From Campylobacterales bacterium (GTDB lineage Bacteria > Campylobacterota > Campylobacteria > Campylobacterales > QNZT01): DNA of 35,874 bases. The translations under genes and the position numbers were made by a program. The stretch spans positions 1-35,874 of the forward strand of contig JALWPY010000191.1 of assembly GCA_026994915.1 (NCBI GenBank). The letters run 5' to 3'. The notes under the pieces were generated by a model that was given only the letters and a program-made list of their open reading frames with translations, was not told where the DNA came from and did not search any database. Below are positions 7,981 through 15,844 of this stretch, in pieces. Position 1 is the stretch's first letter, and each line of letters opens with the position of its first letter.

Positions 7981-9231
7981 TCAGAGTACTTCGATCTCTA
8001 CTGCCCTCTCACCGCTTTTCAACGTAAATGATGCTCTGTTATCCGACTCCAGTTTCAACTGGAGCGTATTTTGGTCCAGATATTTTACACGTACATCTGC
8101 AGGGAAGCGCAGATCGCCCAGTGTATCGTGTCTGTTTTGGGGCGGGAAGTAGAGGATATAGGTGGTATGAGGTTTGATGGTGATCTTCCCGTTCATCTTT
8201 TTAATGACAAATGCGGGCTGCTTGAGTTTTCGGGTGTGAAATTGCCAGCGTTTGATGACCTCTTTTCCATGGCTTTTGTAGTGCAGAACGACACGGTAGG
8301 TGGTATCGTAAGCGAGTCTGGTCAGAGGCAGCAGTGCATACTGTCCCGGTTTCATGAGATGGTTCGAGTCGTTTTTGTCGTAGAGGATTTTCGATTTAAT
8401 CTCTTTGCCAGAGGGATCGAAAAGTGAGATGGAGCGTACCTGCGCCTCTTTGATGTAGTAGTCGTTGAACTGGATGGTAATCGGAAAACCGCTGACATCG
8501 TAATCGGGAAGAGGGTCCGGTGTCTCGTTGTAAAAGACAGGCGGGACATCACTCTGGCCGTCGTAGGGATAGACGACGATCGGTTTGGAAGCGATCTTCT
8601 GAGCACTGAGAATCGCCAGCAGTCGCCGCTCTTCGATGCGATGTTGCGGATCGACACAGATTTTGTAGGCGTATCGGTTGGGCCCGCTGTAGCTTTCAGC
8701 ACTGCAGGCTTCGTTGAGTGCATGCACGCCCATGTCGAAAACGAAAGCATTGTACGCAGTATCTTTCGGATTCTGCGCCACACCGATGCCGATCTCATCG
8801 CTGATAAAGTCGAGAAAGCCGAATCGATGGTAGATAGCGGAGAAGAGATTGTCGATGGCATCTTTGTAATCGATACTGTTGTTGGTGACGTTTTCTGTCA
8901 GCATAGGGACTCTGTAGCCGGCATGTATCGCTCTTTCATGAGGCATCTTTCCGGTAAATCCCGGCTTTCCTGATTTTTCGTAATGTCCTGTTTCATGATT
9001 GGTGATGAGGCAGGAGGCATGGTTTTTGGCCGCTTTGGTGAGGATGTCGCTGGTGCTGTAGGCAGCCATACCGGCATTTTGACGCAGGGTGTTGAGGTAC
9101 TTCAGTGCCATCGTCTCTTCGTAAGCGGTATCCATCACAGGTGGTTTGATCTGAAATGTCCTGGATGCAGGGGGCAGCCAGATGGCGTAGAGATCGATCA
9201 CAACTATGATGGCATAGAGCAGATAACGCAT
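7981..9231 (-). CDS. Exported CAP-domain (SCP/YkwD-like) protein
   Basis: 416 residues from the ATG at 9231, which has AAAGGAGA upstream. The ORF-track start adds 36 residues without support. An N-terminal hydrophobic stretch (MRYLLYAIIVVIDLYAIWLP) acts as signal peptide or anchor. Residues about 50-185 form a CAP domain: LNTLRQNAGMAAYSTSD, NHASCLITNHETGHYE with the conserved His, TENVTNN, and IYHRFGFLDFISDEIGIGV. The remainder is rich in beta strands and includes an Ig-like segment (ITIQFNDYYIKEAQVRSISL). CAP proteins are secreted or envelope proteins of mostly unknown biochemical role. It is a single gene, with its 3' end facing the small-protein operon. Confidence 0.85.
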   Translation of the reverse strand: MRYLLYAIIVVIDLYAIWLPPASRTFQIKPPVMDTAYEETMALKYLNTLRQNAGMAAYSTSDILTKAAKNHASCLITNHETGHYEKSGKPGFTGKMPHERAIHAGYRVPMLTENVTNNSIDYKDAIDNLFSAIYHRFGFLDFISDEIGIGVAQNPKDTAYNAFVFDMGVHALNEACSAESYSGPNRYAYKICVDPQHRIEERRLLAILSAQKIASKPIVVYPYDGQSDVPPVFYNETPDPLPDYDVSGFPITIQFNDYYIKEAQVRSISLFDPSGKEIKSKILYDKNDSNHLMKPGQYALLPLTRLAYDTTYRVVLHYKSHGKEVIKRWQFHTRKLKQPAFVIKKMNGKITIKPHTTYILYFPPQNRHDTLGDLRFPADVRVKYLDQNTLQLKLESDNRASFTLKSGERAVEIEVL

Positions 9232-9375
9232 AGATTCTCCTTTCGGCAGTCCGCTTTCTGGATTCATTATGACAAAAAGAGGTTCCAAAAGGCAATAAAA
9301 GGTAAAAAATAGTTGTATATATGTGTCAGAGTTACACACCTGTGACTTTTTTGTACCCTTTTGGCCACTATCTGT

Positions 9376-9402
9376 TCAAGTGACCGGCGGAGGTGCCGAT
9401 AA
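9376..9402 (+). promoter_or_regulatory. Candidate sigma-28 promoter for the rhomboid gene
   Basis: TCAA (9376-9379), exactly 15 bases, then GCCGATAA (9395-9402). The -10 is a perfect match to the sigma-28 consensus and the -35 matches TAAA at three of four positions. The ATG of the rhomboid gene is 43 bases downstream. Confidence 0.45.
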
Positions 9403-9445
9403 GGCCCGCTCTGTTAAGATAGTGCTAAAAATCGAGGAGTTTGCG

Positions 9446-9955
9446 ATGGTAGTCATCACCCCGATATTGATCATCCTGAATGTCATAATCTACTTTTTGA
9501 CGCAGGATCCGGTTTCGCATGTGAAGTATGGTCTCAATTTCTACTTTTTTCAGGGTGCGTGGTGGCAGCCGGTAACGTCGATGTTCATGCATGCGTCGCT
9601 CACTCATCTGGCGATGAATATGGTGGTGCTGTTTCAGTTTGGATATCTGCTGGAGAAGGAGCTCAATGCACATCTGAAGTATCTGCTGATCTATCTGGGC
9701 GGTGGGGTTGTGACGAGCCTGCTGACGATCTACTTCATGGCTTATTTCGGGCTCGATCACAACGTCGTCGGTGCTTCCGGAGCGATCAGTGTGCTTTTTG
9801 GCTGGTTCGCAAAAAAAGATCCCCATCTGCGAAAAGGGTTGATTGTTGCGATTTTGATCATCAGTTTTGTACCGCTTCTGATGGGCATACCCGTCGCATG
9901 GTATGGGCATCTGATCGGTTTCGGACTGGGGTATCTGCTGGGATTTGTACTCTAG
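9446..9955 (+). CDS. Rhomboid-family intramembrane serine protease
   Basis: 169 residues from the ATG at 9446, with GAGGAG six bases upstream. The longer ORF-track start is upstream of the candidate promoter. Six membrane segments are seen, as in compact bacterial rhomboids. Diagnostic features are FMHASLTHLAMNMVVLF with the HxxxN oxyanion motif, GASGAISVLFGW carrying the catalytic serine in GxSG, and WYGHLIGFGLGYLLG with the catalytic histidine. The enzyme cleaves substrate transmembrane helices in the cytoplasmic membrane. Its substrates cannot be inferred. It is transcribed alone, with its stop facing the EamA transporter gene three bases away. Confidence 0.92.
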   Translation: MVVITPILIILNVIIYFLTQDPVSHVKYGLNFYFFQGAWWQPVTSMFMHASLTHLAMNMVVLFQFGYLLEKELNAHLKYLLIYLGGGVVTSLLTIYFMAYFGLDHNVVGASGAISVLFGWFAKKDPHLRKGLIVAILIISFVPLLMGIPVAWYGHLIGFGLGYLLGFVL

Positions 9956-9958
9956 CGA

Positions 9959-10840
9959 TCACCCTTTTTTGACGAGAAGTCCGGAGATGACGATCAGGAG
10001 GATCCCAGTGAGTGTGAAGGCATCGGGCCACGGGTCGCCCAGCAGGGCTCCGAAAAAGATGGAAAAAGGGATGACGGTATAGCTGATGATACCGATGATA
10101 CCGGCGTTGGTGGCGCTGTAGGCTTTGGTCAGCAGCCACTGTGAGAGTGTGGCGGTGATGCCGATGATCGTCAGTAGCAGCCATGTATGCAGGGTCTCTG
10201 GCATGATAAAGGGGGCGAGGATGAAGTCCAGTGTTTTCGGAGCGTAAAAAGTGCTGATGCCAAAGAGTATGAGAGGGATGAGCGTACCCGTCGTCATGAA
10301 AGAGAGTACGATCACCCTCGAATCGTAGATATGTTTGATCTTGCGTATGGTCGTGTAAGCGGCGGCTGCCAGGAAACCGCCGATCAGTCCCAGCAGATGT
10401 GGCAGGCCCACTTCCACGCCTGTCGGTTTGGTGATCAGAACGACACCGGTAAATCCCAGAAAGAGGGCAAACCATCCGAGTCTCGATAACTTTTCATGCA
10501 GGAGAAAAAAGGCGAGGATCGCGACAAAAAGCGGTGATGTCTTGTTGAGGGTGATCGCTTCACCGAGGGGAATACGGGTGATGGTATAGAAAAAAAGCAG
10601 CAGGGCACTGAAGCCGAAGATTCCCCGCCACAGCAGCAGAAGCGGCTTGCCTCCCGGCAGTCGTGCCGGTGTGTGCCTGAGTGTCAGAAAGATAAAGAGC
10701 ATGCCGAAAAGGTTACGAAAGAAGACGATCTCCAGAGCGCTCATATCTTCTCCCAGCATCTTGGCGACAGCTCCGTTGAGTGCCGACAGGAGTGCGGAAA
10801 AGAACATGAAAACGACACCTCTGTCAAATCCGTACAGCAT
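9959..10840 (-). CDS. EamA-family (DMT superfamily) transporter
   Basis: About 293 residues with ten hydrophobic segments arranged as two EamA repeats (first FSALLSALNGAVAKMLGEDM, second from about 145, LIGGFLAAAAYTTIRKI). Such permeases export or import amino acids, nucleotides or other small metabolites. The substrate is not predictable here. The ORF track begins with TTG at 10858, but the ATG at 10840 has AAGGAGTGGT directly before it and starts MLYGFDRGVVFM, so I prefer it. The motif FFRNLFGMLFIF after the second helix is typical of the subfamily. It is divergent from ppk2. Confidence 0.9.
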   Translation of the reverse strand: MLYGFDRGVVFMFFSALLSALNGAVAKMLGEDMSALEIVFFRNLFGMLFIFLTLRHTPARLPGGKPLLLLWRGIFGFSALLLFFYTITRIPLGEAITLNKTSPLFVAILAFFLLHEKLSRLGWFALFLGFTGVVLITKPTGVEVGLPHLLGLIGGFLAAAAYTTIRKIKHIYDSRVIVLSFMTTGTLIPLILFGISTFYAPKTLDFILAPFIMPETLHTWLLLTIIGITATLSQWLLTKAYSATNAGIIGIISYTVIPFSIFFGALLGDPWPDAFTLTGILLIVISGLLVKKG

Positions 10841-10905
10841 ACCACTCCTTCTGATCAAAATCCGCTATTGTACTGTAAGTAAGTAAAAATTATTTATATA
10901 TATGT

Positions 10906-10911
10906 TATAAT
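10906..10911 (+). promoter_or_regulatory. -10 box (TATAAT) for ppk2
   Basis: A perfect TATAAT lies 34 bases before the ppk2 ATG in an A/T-rich stretch with no obvious -35, as is usual for housekeeping promoters in Campylobacterota. Confidence 0.5.
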
Positions 10912-10944
10912 TCTTTTATATAAAAATTTTATAAGGCTAAATTG

Positions 10945-11856
10945 ATGAAGACACTGTTTGAAGATCTCTCCTATCTGAAAGAGAGAGTACATGAAAAGGA
11001 TTTGAAAGAGAAGCTGGATGATCTGGAAGAGAAAATCCACAAACTCCGTACCAAAGAGGGCGTCAAAGGGCTTTTGAAACAGAAGAAGATTCGCAAAGTT
11101 CTGCGCGATATCGCCTACGAAGATGAATTGCGTAAATTGCAGATCGAACTGATCAAGATGCAAAACTGGGTCTATGAGAATAAAAAACGGCTGATGATTA
11201 TCTACGAGGGGCGTGATGCAGCCGGAAAGGGCGGGGCGATCAAACGCTTTACGATGTATCTCAACCCCAGAAAGTATCGTGTCGTGGCACTGCCTGCACC
11301 GAGTGACGTCGAGAAGGGCCAGTTCTATTTCCAGCGCTATTTTGCACAGCTTCCCAATCCCGGTGAGATCGCCTTCTTCGACAGAAGCTGGTACAACCGT
11401 GCGATTGTCGAACCGGTTTTTGATTTTTGTACACCGGAGCAGTATGAGAAGTTTATGAAAGAGGTGCCGGAGATCGAGCATGCGCTCATCGACGACGGGA
11501 TTATCCTGATCAAGTTCTGGTTTTCGATCTCCAAGGAGACACAGCAGCAGCGTTTTCATGAAAGAGAGCACAATCCTCTCAAGCAGTGGAAACTGAGTCC
11601 TGTCGACAAAAAGGCTCAGCAGATGTGGGACAAGATCACTTACTATAAAGATGAGATGTTTTCACGCACCCACAACTCATACAGCCCGTGGATCATCGTA
11701 GACTCCAATGACAAGAAAACGGCGAGGCTCGAGTCGATCCGATATGTCCTTTCACAGATTCCTTACGATGGGAAAGAGGAAGCGATGGTCAATCTCCATC
11801 CCAACCCCGATATCGTACAGCGATATTATCAGAGCAGCCGACTGGATCACAATTAG
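10945..11856 (+). CDS. ppk2: Polyphosphate kinase 2
   Basis: PPK2 transfers phosphate between polyphosphate and nucleoside diphosphates, normally favouring GTP or ATP formation from stored polyphosphate. The protein has 303 residues from the ATG at 10945; the ORF track includes a preceding TTG. An N-terminal charged helical part (about 1-75) is followed by the kinase core: Walker A YEGRDAAGKGGAIKRF, NPRKYRVVALPAPSDVEKGQ, Walker B-like IAFFDRSWYNRAIVEPVF, and the lid-region KFWFSISKETQQQRFHERE. Length and layout fit a single-domain class I enzyme. It may connect with the phosphate uptake genes at the far end of the window, though no phosphate-type promoter repeats precede it. Confidence 0.95.
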   Translation: MKTLFEDLSYLKERVHEKDLKEKLDDLEEKIHKLRTKEGVKGLLKQKKIRKVLRDIAYEDELRKLQIELIKMQNWVYENKKRLMIIYEGRDAAGKGGAIKRFTMYLNPRKYRVVALPAPSDVEKGQFYFQRYFAQLPNPGEIAFFDRSWYNRAIVEPVFDFCTPEQYEKFMKEVPEIEHALIDDGIILIKFWFSISKETQQQRFHEREHNPLKQWKLSPVDKKAQQMWDKITYYKDEMFSRTHNSYSPWIIVDSNDKKTARLESIRYVLSQIPYDGKEEAMVNLHPNPDIVQRYYQSSRLDHN

Positions 11857-11904
11857 GTTATAAATACGATAATACCGACTTATTTTAATCTAAACAAAAG
11901 AGGA

Positions 11905-11942
11905 TATAATCTCTCCAAATAATACTTATTAGAAGGAGAGAT
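11905..11942 (+). promoter_or_regulatory. -10 box and inverted repeat around the ribosome-binding site of the YeeE operon
   Basis: TATAAT is at 11905-11910. ATCTCTCC (11909-11916) is the exact reverse complement of GGAGAGAT (11935-11942), which contains the ribosome-binding site. Between them AATAA/TTATT (11918-11930) forms an inner stem. The structure could be a DNA operator, or on transcripts from farther upstream it could hide the ribosome-binding site. Confidence 0.4.
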
Positions 11943-11948
11943 ATCTAT

Positions 11949-12455
11949 ATGAAAAGACGTTTGTCATGGTGGGGTGGTGGTGTTCTGATGGCACTGCTGC
12001 TGCTCTTTACATTTTCAGTTTTGGGCGCCAACCGCCCTATCGGTGCATCGACCTATGTTCCTTACTATGCCGGGATACTGTTTGGTATGGACCCTCATAA
12101 ATATACCTATCTTCAGGAGATCGAAAAACCAGGTGCATGGGAAGGGATCATGCTGCTCGGTGCACTTGTCGGTGGTTTCATCACTTCTGTCTTTATCACA
12201 AAATCGTTTCGTTTTTCCGTCATGCCTACGGCATGGAAAGAGTACAAAAACGGCTCAGTCGTTTCCCGGCTGCTCTGGAGCTTTTTCGGTGGTTTTCTGC
12301 TGATTATCGGTGCAAGACTCGCCGGCGGATGTACTTCTGGACACTTCCTCTCGGGTATGAGTCAGACAGCGTTTAGCAGTATGATCTTTGGTGTCGTGGT
12401 ACTGGTGACCCTGCTGGTGACCGGTCGACTCTTTTATAACACGAAGGAGAAGTAG
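11949..12455 (+). CDS. YeeE/YedE-family (sulfur transport) membrane protein, first half
   Basis: 168 residues with about four membrane segments. RPIGASTYVPYYAGILFG and the signature ARLAGGCTSGHFLSGMSQTA place it in the YeeE/YedE (DUF395, TsuA-like) family. In characterised members a conserved cysteine in the GGCTSGH-type loop relays thiosulfate through the membrane. The E. coli protein is one long chain; here the family is split into two adjacent genes, and this is the shorter partner. The start has AAGGAG nine bases upstream. The next gene starts at the base after its stop, so both are surely made together. Confidence 0.92.
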   Translation: MKRRLSWWGGGVLMALLLLFTFSVLGANRPIGASTYVPYYAGILFGMDPHKYTYLQEIEKPGAWEGIMLLGALVGGFITSVFITKSFRFSVMPTAWKEYKNGSVVSRLLWSFFGGFLLIIGARLAGGCTSGHFLSGMSQTAFSSMIFGVVVLVTLLVTGRLFYNTKEK

Positions 12456-13124
12456 ATGAGTGTTGCAGAATATTTTGACTTTGTGCTGACACGTACGGAA
12501 CAGATGTACAACATCGTTCAGAACGAGGGGCATGGCCCGGTCTGGCTCGTTTTTCTCATTGGGATCATCTTCGGTGCGATCATCCAGTACTCCCGTGTGG
12601 ACAAGTTTGAAAAGATTGCCGGTTTTGCGATGATGAAAGATACGATCATCCCGAAGATGCTCTTTTTCGCCATCGGCCTGACGAGTATCCTGCTCTATCT
12701 GGAAGTGAAGATGGGATGGGCATCGTGGCATATCAAGCCGATCATGCTGCAGGGGCTGATTATCGGCGGGACCATCTTCGGTATCGGCATGGCGATCATG
12801 GGTAAGTGTCCCGGTACCGGACCTGTCTCGATCGCTGAAGGGCGTATCGGCGTACTTGTAGGAGCGAGCGGAGGAGTTTTTGGTGGTTTCGTTTTTACCT
12901 ACTATGACGAGGATTTGTTCAAACCACTGATGGGACCGAGCCTCGGCAAGACGACGCTGGCGGATGTGAGTGGCGCCTATGCTCCCGAAGCGGTATTCCT
13001 CTTTGGCGCGATGCTGATCATCATCGCGTTTGCCATTCCCAAAATGGAGCTCTTCGACGAAGCCGATCTCTCGAAGCTCGATACTTGCGAAAGACCGGAT
13101 GTGGAGTGTGAGGAGAAGAAGTAA
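12456..13124 (+). CDS. YeeE/YedE-family (sulfur transport) membrane protein, second half
   Basis: 222 residues, about five membrane segments. The signature IFGIGMAIMGKCPGTGPVSI matches the second conserved cysteine loop of YeeE/YedE proteins. Together with the preceding gene it would form a complete pseudo-symmetric transporter for thiosulfate or another sulfur compound, useful to a sulfur-oxidising chemolithotroph. It begins with a soluble 20-residue stretch (MSVAEYFDFVLTRTEQMY) and ends in a cysteine-containing acidic tail (TCERPDVECEEKK). The tail cysteines could bind a sulfur carrier or metal, but that is a guess. The start codon directly abuts the upstream TAG. Confidence 0.92.
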   Translation: MSVAEYFDFVLTRTEQMYNIVQNEGHGPVWLVFLIGIIFGAIIQYSRVDKFEKIAGFAMMKDTIIPKMLFFAIGLTSILLYLEVKMGWASWHIKPIMLQGLIIGGTIFGIGMAIMGKCPGTGPVSIAEGRIGVLVGASGGVFGGFVFTYYDEDLFKPLMGPSLGKTTLADVSGAYAPEAVFLFGAMLIIIAFAIPKMELFDEADLSKLDTCERPDVECEEKK

Positions 13125-13264
13125 CAACTCCTCCTGACACGAAATAAAGCTTCCTCTTTCTCGAGAGGGAGTGATTAAAATTTTTCTCTCTTAACCATAA
13201 ATTATACGATTTAAGAATAAGTTACTACACAACATCCCAAAAGCATACAAAATATATTATACGT

Positions 13265-13270
13265 TATAAT
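13265..13270 (+). promoter_or_regulatory. -10 box (TATAAT) upstream of the RelA/SpoT-like gene
   Basis: TATAAT at 13265-13270 lies 29 bases before the ATG within an A/T-rich stretch (13170-13290). The remainder of the 13125-13298 gap holds only a weak CCTCT/AGAGG hairpin (about 13150-13168) after the YeeE operon. Confidence 0.45.
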
Positions 13271-13298
13271 AAAACATAATACTTTCTAACGAGGTCGC

Positions 13299-15431
13299 AT
13301 GCACTCCTATATCTCTATTCACCATCTGACGCCTGCAGCCCATTTTCCGCCGCTGGCATCGTTGCGCAGTTCTGTCACAAGGGCGATGGCCGGCAAAGAT
13401 GTTGCAGCACGTATCGGAGAAGAGGGCGCAGCACTGATGGAGCAACGGATCATGGATGCGATGGGTGTCTACTATCGACTGACAGGTGCAGATCTGGAGA
13501 GTCCCACGAGCGAGCCAAACGGTCTGTTGCCGCGTTTTGTCCGGAGTCTGACGGAGTACTTCGCCACGCTGGAGAGAGAGTACCCTCCCAACAAAGAGAT
13601 CTCCATCCTGCGTACGAGTGGTGTGCAGACGATCAAGATTCGTTACAAGTTCACCGAGAGTGTGATCAAGAAGCTTGTAAAGCTTGGGCTTCGTGATCTT
13701 GAGCTGCTTGCCGACCCGCTCAAGATCTTTCTGCGCGGGGGTGCGCTGCATGATCTCATAGGCGTGCTCTTTGTCTGTACCTATCCTTACGAGCAGGCGT
13801 GGGTCGCCAGGTCACTCTACAACTTTTTCTACTATCCGCACCGTACCGACGATCATCTGCTCTACGGTTTCTATACGGTGAAAAAGAAGAGTGGTTATCA
13901 GGCGCTGCATTGCGATGAGACTCTGTTTCATCCGCGTTTCGATGAGACACTTTCTCAGGCAGAGCCACATCATCCGATCGATCCCGATGCGATTTTTGGG
14001 CTGCTGGAGGAGGGTGACGATGCCCGGACGGTACTTCGCAAGCTGAGCCCCTATTTCAACATCGAGATTCAGCTGCGTTCACGCCTGGAAAATGTCTGGG
14101 CCGATATGGAGCATGCCAACAGTTACAATGTACTGGCGAAGGGGAGTGGCAGGAGTGATGATATCACCGTACAGTGGCGTCTGCTGGCTGAGAGTCTCAA
14201 AAACATCGAAGCACAGCTGCAGCAGTTGCAGATAGATACCGAGCAGTCGCGATTCAGGGACAATCGGCGCACGGGTTATACCTTTGTCATGAGAATGCTG
14301 CGTAACTACGATCCGGGGGCACTTGCGCTCTTTAAGAAGTCGATAGCTCATGTGCAGAGTCTGCGGGAGAACTTTATCGCGCATGAGATATCCCGCAGAA
14401 CCTATGTTCATGACCTTGGCGAGGAGGCGGAGCGTATCCGTCACTATGCCAACCACCATCCTAATCCCCTCGTGATGTTGATTTTCAGGATGCAGAGTGC
14501 CTATATTTACTACCGCCTGGCGAACCATTTCGAGTATTTCAACCATTACGATATCCGACAGTTTGCACACCTCGCACTCAAAGCCTACAGTCATATCGAC
14601 AACTACTTCAGCACGCACAGGGAGGTTTGCGAAGAGGGGGCACTGCTGCATATCATCGCGATTTTGCGCTATCTGAGGCTGGGGCAGAAGTATGGCATGG
14701 GGTTGGTGGCAAACGCTAACGATGGTGTCGAATCGATCGAGCTCGTATCCTATAGCGTGCAGGTACGCCTCTTTTTGCATGCATTGCAGGAGCTCAACGG
14801 GCTCAGAGAGAGTGATCTTGACTATCTGAGGGAAGACAATATCGCCTACATCAAGATCATACACCGGTTTGACGTTTTGGCGAGAGAGTGGGAGATCTTT
14901 TCCGAGCGGGCTGGCATGCTGGAGTCTGCGCAGATCGCGGAGGAGATCGCCCGTTTTCGCAACAGGTATCTGACAAAGGAGCTGGTCGACTACTTTCATG
15001 CGCTGCTGCAGCGCGACAAGATCAAAGAGGCCCCTTTTCTGGTGCAGTTTTATGCAACGCTGATCTGGCACGGTCTCTACCTGCCGCTCGATGCGCTGCG
15101 GGAGATCATTCGGCTTTCGGCATATGAAGAGATTGCCAAAAGCCACCTCTTCAGGTATGAACTGGCTGCTTATCGCTTTCTGGTGCTGCAGCGCTGTGAG
15201 AGTGTGGATGAGTGCGCGAAACCGTTGCAGGAGCGGCAGCTGAGTGAACGCAAGATCAGACACTACGCCCATTATCATCGTGAAAATATGATTCAGCTTC
15301 TTTTTCATATAGAGCGTGAAGAGCCAGAAAATATCTTTTTGAAAGCGAAGATAGCATTTGAGAAGATTACCGGAGAGCTCTTTCGGATAAAACAGTTCAG
15401 TGAAATTCTGAAAAATGGGCGGGGAAATTGA
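13299..15431 (+). CDS. Large RelA/SpoT-type nucleotidyltransferase-domain protein with long helical extension
   Basis: 710 residues. About residues 105-280 match the (p)ppGpp synthetase fold: KIRYKFTESVIKKL in the RxK position, HDLIGVLFVCTYPYEQ with the metal-binding aspartate, YTVKKKSGYQALHCDE matching K-x-x-G-Y-x-S-x-H, and FNIEIQLRSRLENVWADMEH with the catalytic-type glutamate. No HD hydrolase domain, TGS or ACT domain is seen. The usual Arg after D-x-x-G is Leu (DLIGVL), and YK at the domain end is YN, so activity may be altered. The remaining 430 residues are mostly helical, rich in aromatic and charged residues, possibly TPR-like. It stands alone, with ATG and AACGAGG upstream. It could be a specialised alarmone synthetase or a toxin-type tRNA/nucleotide modifier. 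No partner antitoxin gene is visible. Confidence 0.78.
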   Translation: MHSYISIHHLTPAAHFPPLASLRSSVTRAMAGKDVAARIGEEGAALMEQRIMDAMGVYYRLTGADLESPTSEPNGLLPRFVRSLTEYFATLEREYPPNKEISILRTSGVQTIKIRYKFTESVIKKLVKLGLRDLELLADPLKIFLRGGALHDLIGVLFVCTYPYEQAWVARSLYNFFYYPHRTDDHLLYGFYTVKKKSGYQALHCDETLFHPRFDETLSQAEPHHPIDPDAIFGLLEEGDDARTVLRKLSPYFNIEIQLRSRLENVWADMEHANSYNVLAKGSGRSDDITVQWRLLAESLKNIEAQLQQLQIDTEQSRFRDNRRTGYTFVMRMLRNYDPGALALFKKSIAHVQSLRENFIAHEISRRTYVHDLGEEAERIRHYANHHPNPLVMLIFRMQSAYIYYRLANHFEYFNHYDIRQFAHLALKAYSHIDNYFSTHREVCEEGALLHIIAILRYLRLGQKYGMGLVANANDGVESIELVSYSVQVRLFLHALQELNGLRESDLDYLREDNIAYIKIIHRFDVLAREWEIFSERAGMLESAQIAEEIARFRNRYLTKELVDYFHALLQRDKIKEAPFLVQFYATLIWHGLYLPLDALREIIRLSAYEEIAKSHLFRYELAAYRFLVLQRCESVDECAKPLQERQLSERKIRHYAHYHRENMIQLLFHIEREEPENIFLKAKIAFEKITGELFRIKQFSEILKNGRGN

Positions 15432-15451
15432 TGGGAAAGGGAGATGTGGGT

Positions 15452-15475
15452 GGATATGCCGGTTTCGGCATATCC
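15452..15475. terminator. Perfect 10-bp hairpin between convergent genes
   Basis: GGATATGCCG (15452-15461), loop GTTT, CGGCATATCC (15466-15475). It lies between the RelA/SpoT-like gene and rpsO, nine bases beyond the rpsO stop. It is symmetric and suits bidirectional termination or 3'-end protection, although no T-run follows on either strand. Confidence 0.55.
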
Positions 15476-15483
15476 TGAGAAGT

Positions 15484-15756
15484 TTACTTGTCTCTGATAC
15501 CCAGAGCTTTGATCACTTCCATGTATTTTTCATAATCTTTTTTCTTGAGATAACGCATGAGTCTTTTTCTCTGACCGACCAGTTTCAAAAGTCCCAGTCT
15601 TGAGCTGTGATCTTTTTTGTTGGTTTTCAGATGCTCTGTAAGATAAGAGATTCTGTTTGAAAGCAGTGCTATTTGCACTTCCGGAGAACCTGTGTCGTTC
15701 TCACCTCTGCCGAATTGTTTGACTATTTCCGCTTTTTTAGCCGAATCCAAAGCCAT
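15484..15756 (-). CDS. rpsO: 30S ribosomal protein S15
   Basis: 90 residues, the standard length. The sequence has the conserved [20 protein letters not shown] and [20 protein letters not shown] segments that contact the 16S rRNA central domain. S15 is a primary binding protein in small-subunit assembly. The ATG has an excellent GGAGG site. In Helicobacter and Campylobacter rpsO lies close to flhA; here flhA is about 6.3 kb away, separated by envelope genes. The short leader contains a small hairpin that could take part in S15 autoregulation. Confidence 0.98.
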   Translation of the reverse strand: MALDSAKKAEIVKQFGRGENDTGSPEVQIALLSNRISYLTEHLKTNKKDHSSRLGLLKLVGQRKRLMRYLKKKDYEKYMEVIKALGIRDK

Positions 15757-15781
15757 AACGACCTCCTGATTGGTATTTTCC

Positions 15782-15812
15782 TATCTGCAAAACAGATCGG
15801 TCGGGGATTATA
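15782..15812 (-). promoter_or_regulatory. rpsO promoter -10 box and leader hairpin
   Basis: On the minus strand TATAAT (15812-15807) sits inside the symmetric GGGGTATAATCCCC. About ten bases after the predicted start, ATCTG/CAGAT (15797-15783) forms a small stem with a five-base loop. The 45-base leader ends in the ribosome-binding site GGAGG. Confidence 0.5.
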
Positions 15813-15844
15813 CCCCAGTTAAACATAAAAGCTCTTTAAAGTGC

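Noticed and set aside
14079-15308. 409-residue ORF antisense to the RelA/SpoT-like gene
   Set aside because: It is a frame shadow. The plus-strand protein has recognisable synthetase motifs and a proper start.
15484-15756. CRISPR, tRNA or rRNA genes anywhere in the window
   Set aside because: I found no regularly spaced direct repeats, no cloverleaf with conserved T-loop and no rRNA core sequence. The only repeat array is the protein-coding MORN gene.
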